Source: Psychromonas antarctica (GTDB lineage: Bacteria > Pseudomonadota > Gammaproteobacteria > Enterobacterales > Psychromonadaceae). From it: DNA of 64,000 nt. Positions 58,866 to 64,000 of the stretch are shown piece after piece. Location: contig NZ_JAHNZV010000001.1 of the NCBI RefSeq assembly GCF_022267535.1, forward strand, positions 1 through 64,000, given 5' to 3'. Under the pieces are notes generated by a model that was not told the DNA's origin, did no database searches, and saw only the letters and a program-made list of their open reading frames with translations. A program made the translations under genes and the position numbers. The number at the start of each line of letters is the position of its first letter. Position 1 is the stretch's first letter.

Positions 58866-60113
58866 ATGAATTTACAAATGATAGGAAAACTCGCAAAAGA
58901 AGCAAGTTATGAACTTGCCATCGCCGATAGCAAACAAAAAAATGCCGCGTTAGAAGCGATTGCAGTGGCGTTGCAAGCTAATGAAAGTGAGATTGTTAAA
59001 GCTAATAAGCTAGATATTCAAGCGGGAATTGATGCGGGATTAACGGAGGCATTATTAGATCGCTTATTGCTTGATGAAACGCGTTTAGCAGGCATTATCA
59101 GCGATTTACGTAATGTCGCTACATTAGCCGATCCCGTGGGGGAAGAGTTTGATAGCAAGTTGCTTGAAAATGGTCTTAAGCTCAGCAAACGCCGTGTGCC
59201 GGTTGGCGTGATTGGTGTTATTTACGAAGCGCGTCCCAATGTCACGATCGATATTGCTGCACTTTGTTTGAAAACAGGTAATGCCAGTATTTTACGCGGT
59301 GGTAAAGAAACCATTAATTCAAATCTGGTATTAGTGAAAGTGATTCAATCTGCACTGGAAAAAGCGGGCTTACCGAAAACGGCGGTACAATATATTGAAA
59401 ATACTGACCGCGCATTAGTCGGCGAGTTATTAAAAATGGATCAGTATGTGGATATGATTATCCCGAGAGGTAATGCGGGTCTACAGCAGTTCTGTAAAGA
59501 AAACAGCAATATTCCGGTGATTATTGGCGGTATCGGTATCTGTCATCTGTTTATTGAACAAAGTGCCGATATAGAAAAGTCATTAGCTATTATCGAAAAT
59601 TCCAAAGTGCAGCGTCCAAGTGTCTGTAATACGCTTGATACACTGCTGGTCGATAAAAGAATTGCCGCTGATTTTTTACCTAAATTAGCCGCGCACTTAA
59701 CACCATCGGGGGTTACTTTAGTGGCGGAAAGTAAAGCTAAAGCAATTTTAGGAGAAAAAGCAACACTGGCACAGGAAGGCGATTTTTCTCGTGAATGGTT
59801 ATCGTTGCATTTAGGTGTCAAAGTGGTTGACGATGTAAATGAAGCCATGGCGCACATTCGCGCCCATAGCTCTGGTCACTCTGACGGTATTTTGACTAAC
59901 GATTTTACTCTTGCTAATAAATTTGTGAATGGCGTTAACTCCGCTGCTGTTTATGTGAATACAAGCACGCGTTTTACTGATGGTAGCCAATTCGGTTTAG
60001 GTGCTGAAGTCGCTGTTTCTACGCAAAAATTACACGCTAGAGGCCCAATGGGTTTACAGGAGCTAACAACTTATAAGTGGATCGGTGTTAGTGAATACTT
60101 GGTTAGAATTTAG
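58866..60113 (+). CDS. proA: Gamma-glutamyl phosphate reductase
   Basis: The 415-residue aldehyde-dehydrogenase-fold enzyme has [21 protein letters not shown], the catalytic Cys in [13 protein letters not shown], and [20 protein letters not shown]. It reduces glutamyl phosphate to the semialdehyde. It has an AAGGAAAAAA ribosome site. Confidence 0.98.
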   Translation: MNLQMIGKLAKEASYELAIADSKQKNAALEAIAVALQANESEIVKANKLDIQAGIDAGLTEALLDRLLLDETRLAGIISDLRNVATLADPVGEEFDSKLLENGLKLSKRRVPVGVIGVIYEARPNVTIDIAALCLKTGNASILRGGKETINSNLVLVKVIQSALEKAGLPKTAVQYIENTDRALVGELLKMDQYVDMIIPRGNAGLQQFCKENSNIPVIIGGIGICHLFIEQSADIEKSLAIIENSKVQRPSVCNTLDTLLVDKRIAADFLPKLAAHLTPSGVTLVAESKAKAILGEKATLAQEGDFSREWLSLHLGVKVVDDVNEAMAHIRAHSSGHSDGILTNDFTLANKFVNGVNSAAVYVNTSTRFTDGSQFGLGAEVAVSTQKLHARGPMGLQELTTYKWIGVSEYLVRI

Positions 60114-60384
60114 CCTTAATAAAATATTGCCAAGTCAGTTAGGTTGTTAATATTCAGTTCGTTAGGCTGTTAATTGCCGGCTTGCTTGGTAGTGGCATAA
60201 CAATTGCTTTATTTATTGAGCCAGCTTTAAAGTCATAACGTGATATGAGGTAAACTTTTATTACACAGAGCGCTTTATTTTAGGTTAAACTTCTCTTATC
60301 AAATACAAAGAAGTTTAATATTTTAAATTATCGATGGTCGAACATAAATGTCAGATCATATTCTCAACAAAGGAAAGTTATATT
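60114..60384 (+). promoter_or_regulatory. Upstream region of the first pilin gene
   Basis: A 271-bp gene-free gap. A direct repeat (GTTAGGTTGTTAAT / GTTAGGCTGTTAAT) lies near 60139-60173. The long AT-rich leader and the separate terminator after the pilin suggest its own promoter, but no clear -35/-10 pair was identified. Confidence 0.4.
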
Positions 60385-60837
60385 ATGCAAAAACAGTCGG
60401 GCTTTACGTTAATTGAGTTAGTTATTGTCATTATTATTTTGGGTATTTTGGCAGCAACCGCGGTGCCTAAATTTATCGACCTACAGGGTGATGCACGTGC
60501 ATCAGCGATAAAAGGTGTTAAAGCAGCGATGGAAGGGGCTGCTACTTTATCTTATTCGCGTGCAGCAATTGAAGGGGTTGAAAAAGCATCTACCGCCGCA
60601 GCCACTACGACTAATGTTCAACTTGTAAATGGTTACCCAGCAGCAACTGCAGACGGAATTATAGATGCCATTGAGTTAAGTGCAGATGATTGGACTGCAA
60701 CTCCAGGAACTAACATCGTAACTATTACTAGTGTTGTTGCATCAGGAGCGACACAAACATCAACTTGTACTGTTACTTACAATGATGCAGTTGCTGGAGA
60801 GCGCCCTGTTATTACTGTTAATGATGACGATTGTTAA
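60385..60837 (+). CDS. mshA: MSHA-type major pilin (MshA-like)
   Basis: With the start at 60385 (AAAGGAAAG before it), the 150-residue prepilin has a six-residue leader MQKQSG cut before FTLIELVIVI. Glu 5 is present, and AVPKFIDLQGDARASAIKGV matches MshA. Two Cys near the C-terminus (STC.. and DDC) should close the D-loop. It is the likely main subunit of a type IV pilus of the mannose-sensitive haemagglutinin class, exported across the inner membrane. A strong terminator follows directly. Confidence 0.9.
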   Translation: MQKQSGFTLIELVIVIIILGILAATAVPKFIDLQGDARASAIKGVKAAMEGAATLSYSRAAIEGVEKASTAAATTTNVQLVNGYPAATADGIIDAIELSADDWTATPGTNIVTITSVVASGATQTSTCTVTYNDAVAGERPVITVNDDDC

Positions 60838-60865
60838 TTTTTAACTTATTTGCATCATGAATTTT

Positions 60866-60893
60866 AAATCCCACTTTATTGTGGGATTTTTTT
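60866..60893 (+). terminator. Terminator after the first pilin
   Basis: AAATCCCAC-tttatt-GTGGGATTT followed by TTTT. It separates the first pilin from the rest of the cluster, fitting a highly expressed major subunit. Confidence 0.9.
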
Positions 60894-60902
60894 ACCTTGT
60901 TT

Positions 60903-61011
60903 ATCTCGTTCCCACGCTCTGTGTGGTAATGCATATAACAATTATCTCGTTCCTACGCTCTGCGTGGTAATGCATATATCTCGTTCCCACGCTCTGCGTG
61001 GTAATGCATAT
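60903..61011 (+). repeat. Three short REP-like repeats between pilin genes
   Basis: Three 34-bp copies start at 60903, 60943 and 60978. Each holds the hairpin core CCCACGCTCTGCGTGG (first and second copies with one change), flanked by ATCTCGTT and TAATGCATAT. The core recurs in the longer repeats at 26263-26580. Confidence 0.9.
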
Positions 61012-61079
61012 ACGCATGTAAATAAATTCAGTCAGTCAGTCAATACAGTTGGCAGTGATTTCTCGCTACAGGAACCCAC

Positions 61080-61514
61080 ATGAAAAAAAAATCGGGTTTT
61101 ACATTAATTGAATTAGTGATTGTTATTATCATATTAGGGATTTTATCTGCAATAGCAGTACCTAAATTTATCGACTTGCAAAACGATGCACGTCAAAGCG
61201 CAATGAGTGGGTTAAAAGCATCCTTAGAAACAGCATCAAGGTTCACTTATAGCAAGGCTGTTATTGAAGCTAAAGAGACGCTAGCGAATAAAGTACTATT
61301 ATCAGGCATAAAAGTGCGATACGGGTATCCGCAGGGATTACAAAATAATTTAAAGCGAGTTATTAATATAAATAATAAAGATGACTGGGAACTTAATGGT
61401 AGTAACGGCGTTATAACCTTTCTACTTAAAGGTGATGACAGTGGTTGCCAGCTTGTATATACGCAAGCGGCCAAAGGCGAGCGGCCAGATATTCGCATTT
61501 CGGGCTGCCCATAA
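61080..61514 (+). CDS. Second MshA-like pilin
   Basis: The 144-residue prepilin (leader MKKKSG cut before FTLIELVIVI) is paralogous to the first pilin: AVPKFIDLQNDARQSAMSGLKASLE, YGYPQG, and the final C..GERPDIRISGC pattern with two Cys. The globular part differs substantially. ACAGGAACCC precedes the start. It may be a minor subunit or an alternative major subunit. It is separated from the first by a terminator and three REP-like repeats. Confidence 0.87.
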   Translation: MKKKSGFTLIELVIVIIILGILSAIAVPKFIDLQNDARQSAMSGLKASLETASRFTYSKAVIEAKETLANKVLLSGIKVRYGYPQGLQNNLKRVININNKDDWELNGSNGVITFLLKGDDSGCQLVYTQAAKGERPDIRISGCP

Positions 61515-61603
61515 TAGTTATTCTTTGGTTGCTAATCAACTTTGTCTGGTTATTTTGTTAGCGCTAAAATCAACGTCCAACTACGTTAAGGCTGAACAAT
61601 AAT

Positions 61604-62134
61604 ATGCGCCAATTAAAATATCGGCATGGAAAATCTCGCGTCTCTTTACCGGAACTGCTCCTCGTTGTGACTTTAATCGGTATCTTAAGTGCGTTTGTGC
61701 TGCATAAATATATTGAGATGCGGCATGCTGCCCATATTTTGGTATTAAAAGGCACTAAACTGTCTCTAGAGGGGGCTACGAACTTGGTTTATGCTAAAGC
61801 ACTGATAATGGGCGTTGATAATCAAGTGTCGGGCACTATATCGATTAATTTAGACAATCCATTTAGTGTAGAAAAGAGGAATAGCAAGCCTTTTACAGTT
61901 AGCACACGTTATGGTTATCCACAGGGAGCTTGGGAAGATATAATGCAAATTACTGAATTGGATCCAGCACAGTGGTTTTATTTTAATCGCCCCGCTTCAT
62001 CGGCAAGCCTTGCTATGCTTTACCTTTGGAGCAAAGAGGGACCTGGATCTATTGCAAACTGTAATATTTCATACCAAGGTGCTCAGAAAGAGGGTGATAA
62101 TCCGACAATCATTATTAATGAAACAGGTTGTTAA
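61604..62134 (+). CDS. Third MshA-like pilin, with aberrant cleavage site
   Basis: The 176-residue protein has the pilin N-terminal helix (SLPELLLVVTLIGILSAF) with Glu 5, a YGYPQG block and paired C-terminal Cys (ANC.., ETGC) like the two preceding pilins. But the residue before the expected cut is Arg 12 (KSR/VSLPE) instead of the Gly that prepilin peptidase normally needs, and the usual Phe 1 is Val. The AVPK motif is changed to VLHK. It is either unprocessed, processed differently, or decaying in function while its frame stays open. Confidence 0.82.
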   Translation: MRQLKYRHGKSRVSLPELLLVVTLIGILSAFVLHKYIEMRHAAHILVLKGTKLSLEGATNLVYAKALIMGVDNQVSGTISINLDNPFSVEKRNSKPFTVSTRYGYPQGAWEDIMQITELDPAQWFYFNRPASSASLAMLYLWSKEGPGSIANCNISYQGAQKEGDNPTIIINETGC

Positions 62135-62149
62135 AAGGGCTTATATAAA

Positions 62150-62683
62150 GTGAAAATGCGATTATTGCTTGCTAATAAAAAACTAACTCAACAGGCCGGC
62201 TTTACATTCATTGAGCTGGTGATAGTGATTATTGTGCTTGGCATTTTGTCTGTTACCGTTATTCCCAAATTGACTAGTAAGTCAGGATTTGAAGATTATA
62301 CTGTACGCGATCAATTGATAGCCCGCCTGCGTTTAGTGCAGCTGCAAGGTATGAATGCTGACCCGACCGATGGTCTAGCGGATAATCGCTGTTACTGGCT
62401 GGTGGTGAAGGATAGTTGCTTTTATCATGAACAGACGGCGAGAAATGCTAATTCCTGTGTAACACCTGTCTCCAATTATTGTAGTGACGAGAGTTACAAT
62501 CGATATAATAGCGTCACTTTTCCTAAAGGCATGTTAACGCCCGCTGAATACCGGTTTAATATCAAGAATGGCACATTAAGTTCCGATTCAGCTGTCAGCC
62601 CTATTCGTCTCTACGGTGATAACGGGTTATGTGTTGAGATCGAGTCGGAGGGCTATATTCATGGAGAGCAAAACTGTGACTAA
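62150..62683 (+). CDS. mshC: MSHA minor pilin MshC-like
   Basis: A 17-residue leader ends QQAG before FTFIELVIVIIVLG. The 177-residue protein has the MshC-like region KLTSKSGFEDYTVRDQLIARLRLVQLQGMN and several Cys. GTG at 62150 follows AAGGG; an ATG at 62156 is a possible alternative. Its end overlaps the next gene by 23 bp. MshC in Vibrio sits directly after mshA. Confidence 0.85.
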   Translation: MKMRLLLANKKLTQQAGFTFIELVIVIIVLGILSVTVIPKLTSKSGFEDYTVRDQLIARLRLVQLQGMNADPTDGLADNRCYWLVVKDSCFYHEQTARNANSCVTPVSNYCSDESYNRYNSVTFPKGMLTPAEYRFNIKNGTLSSDSAVSPIRLYGDNGLCVEIESEGYIHGEQNCD

Positions 62684-63239
62684 TAGAACCCACGGCTTTA
62701 CATTGGTTGAGCTAGTAGTGGGGATTGTCGTATTGGCAATCGCTATGATGGTAATGAATACGATGCTGATATCACAAAGCAAAGATGCGCTAGAACCCTT
62801 ATACCGCCTGCGCGCTTCGCAGCTCGGACAGAGTATTATGCAAGATATACTATCGCGCGCTTATGATCAGAATTCCGATCATAACGGCGGCTATTATCGC
62901 TGTGGTGAAATTTGGGATATATTATCGCCTGCGCAACTAGTCAGTTGTACTAGTGCTATAAGTTATGGACCAGAAGGTGACGAAATAGGCTCTGATCAAG
63001 AAAGGAAGCACGCAGAATTCAATGATGTCGATGATTTCATTACCGTCGGTTTTGTTAATGTGCGTATTTATGGGGATGTATTGGCTAAGGATTTACCTCA
63101 GCAATATGAAAATTACTCTGTAAAAATCGCGGTTGCTGCAGAGACAGTGAGTGGCGTGACAATGAAGTGTATCGATGTGAGTATCAAAACCCCCAGTAAT
63201 GAACAGATACGTTTTTCTGCGTTAAAGGGGAATTATTAA
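62661..63239 (+). CDS. mshD: MSHA minor pilin MshD-like
   Basis: The start at 62661 (MESKTVTNRTHG then FTLVELVVGIVVLAIA) gives a normal prepilin leader; an upstream frame inside mshC is not favoured. The 192-residue product has the MshD-like LYRLRASQLGQSIMQDILSRAYDQNSDHNGGYYRCGE. It lies within the mshC-mshD-mshO run and shares one base with the next start. Confidence 0.85.
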   Translation: MESKTVTNRTHGFTLVELVVGIVVLAIAMMVMNTMLISQSKDALEPLYRLRASQLGQSIMQDILSRAYDQNSDHNGGYYRCGEIWDILSPAQLVSCTSAISYGPEGDEIGSDQERKHAEFNDVDDFITVGFVNVRIYGDVLAKDLPQQYENYSVKIAVAAETVSGVTMKCIDVSIKTPSNEQIRFSALKGNY

Positions 63240-64000
63240 TGGCAAGGACTCCATTATTTTTACAAAAAGGCTTTACGCTAATTGAATTGGTCACTGTGAT
63301 TATTATCCTCTCCGCATTAGGCATAGCGACCAGCCGTTATATCACCACTGGGGTCGATCTTTATACGGATATTACCGATCGAGACAAATCTTTGAACAGC
63401 GCCCGTTTTATGATGGAACGCCTACGTAGAGAAGTATCTAATGCGCTACCCAATAGCGCCACTATAGAAAAATACAATGTGACAGACAATGACGGGTGGT
63501 GTTTAACTTTCACTCCGATAGTTGCTAGTTCTATCTATGCAGGGGATTTCCCTATTTTTCCATTAAGTAAAAGTAGCGGAAGTATAGCGACAATTTCAGA
63601 CTACACTGTAGAAGCAGAAGATAAAGCCGTTGTTTATCTGCTCGAGCAAAGTGAATTAAATGCGAGCAATACGGTGCAGGCTATTAGCGGGATTAATACT
63701 AATAATGTTTGGGCTATTGATGGAATTAATGCGAGTCAAGATATCCTGACCTTTACCGGTGATGCGAGCTTCCTGTTAGCATCTCCGGCTAAACGACTTT
63801 ATATTATCCGCAATAATATTAGCTATTATTTTAATAGCAATAATGAACTACGCCGTGGAAGTCAGTGTGCTGATGGTGTGCTGATGGCAGAGAATATAAG
63901 TGGTAGTTTTTCAGTAAAGGATGCCACACTGCAACGCAATGGGTTAGTACAAGCTAAGTTCTTATTAGACCCTAATGGAGAGAGGATGCCAGTTGAACAA
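63239..64000 (+). CDS. mshO: MSHA minor pilin MshO-like (cut by window end)
   Basis: ATG at 63239 overlaps the mshD stop (TAATG). The leader MARTPLFLQKG precedes FTLIELVTVIIILSALGIA. The next 254 codons stay open to the end of the window (SARFMMERLRREVSNALPNS, LYIIRNNISYYF), resembling MshO. Order A-C-D-O agrees with the Vibrio msh locus, so mshP and mshQ are expected beyond the window. Confidence 0.87.
   Translation, partial: MARTPLFLQKGFTLIELVTVIIILSALGIATSRYITTGVDLYTDITDRDKSLNSARFMMERLRREVSNALPNSATIEKYNVTDNDGWCLTFTPIVASSIYAGDFPIFPLSKSSGSIATISDYTVEAEDKAVVYLLEQSELNASNTVQAISGINTNNVWAIDGINASQDILTFTGDASFLLASPAKRLYIIRNNISYYFNSNNELRRGSQCADGVLMAENISGSFSVKDATLQRNGLVQAKFLLDPNGERMPVEQ

Overview
The window reads as chromosome of a marine, probably cold-adapted gammaproteobacterium close to Psychromonas (order Alteromonadales). 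The reasons are AT-rich gammaproteobacterial coding sequence, the run rpsB-tsf-pyrH-frr-uppS-cdsA-dxr-rseP-bamA-skp-lpxD-fabZ-lpxA-lpxB-rnhB-dnaE-tilS, the frsA-crl and proB-proA pairs, the end of an MSHA pilus locus, and many short hairpin repeats between genes. The genus is inferred from gene content; no search was run. No tRNA, rRNA, CRISPR array or complete insertion sequence was seen.

Layout. (1) 1-2.9 kb: a large surface lipoprotein gene with slippage-prone repeats upstream, and a frameshifted remnant. (2) 2.9-7.7 kb, minus strand: a four-gene glucosylglycerate operon with glycerate kinase, phosphatase, GpgS-type synthase and a GH13_18 phosphorylase. Together these could both build and recover a compatible solute. 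(3) 8.3-9.9 kb: a small lipoprotein and a TraF-like outer-membrane protein. (4) 10.3-21.7 kb, minus strand: a complete urea module, urtA-hupE-urtBCDE followed by ureDABCEFG. It covers high-affinity urea uptake, a probable nickel importer, and urease with its maturation proteins. (5) 22.0-26.2 kb, plus strand, divergent from urtA: an NCS1-type permease fused to a Cys-rich segment, a histidine kinase and a receiver, followed by an overlapping LuxR-type response regulator. This pair is the best candidate for a urea or nitrogen-source sensing system.

(6) 26.2-30.3 kb: an alkaline phosphatase lipoprotein between two inverted, hairpin-rich repeat copies of about 260-310 bp, with REP-like repeats around them. 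(7) 30.4-50.3 kb: the conserved translation, isoprenoid, outer-membrane and lipid A block. accA, commonly found between dnaE and tilS, is absent there. (8) 50.3-54.0 kb: tesA and ybbA-ybbP, divergent with start codons that share bases. (9) 54.1-60.1 kb: a diguanylate cyclase, a broken nnrS remnant, frsA-crl and proB-proA. (10) 60.4 kb to the end: MSHA-type pilins. There are three tandem MshA-like genes, the third lacking the Gly needed for normal prepilin cleavage, then mshC, mshD and an mshO that runs off the window.

Items most worth following up are the permease-kinase fusion beside the urea genes, the closed synthesis and breakdown logic of the glucosylglycerate operon, the inverted structured repeats with compensatory changes around the phosphatase, the tandem pilins with the aberrant third copy, and the slippage-prone repeats upstream of the first lipoprotein.
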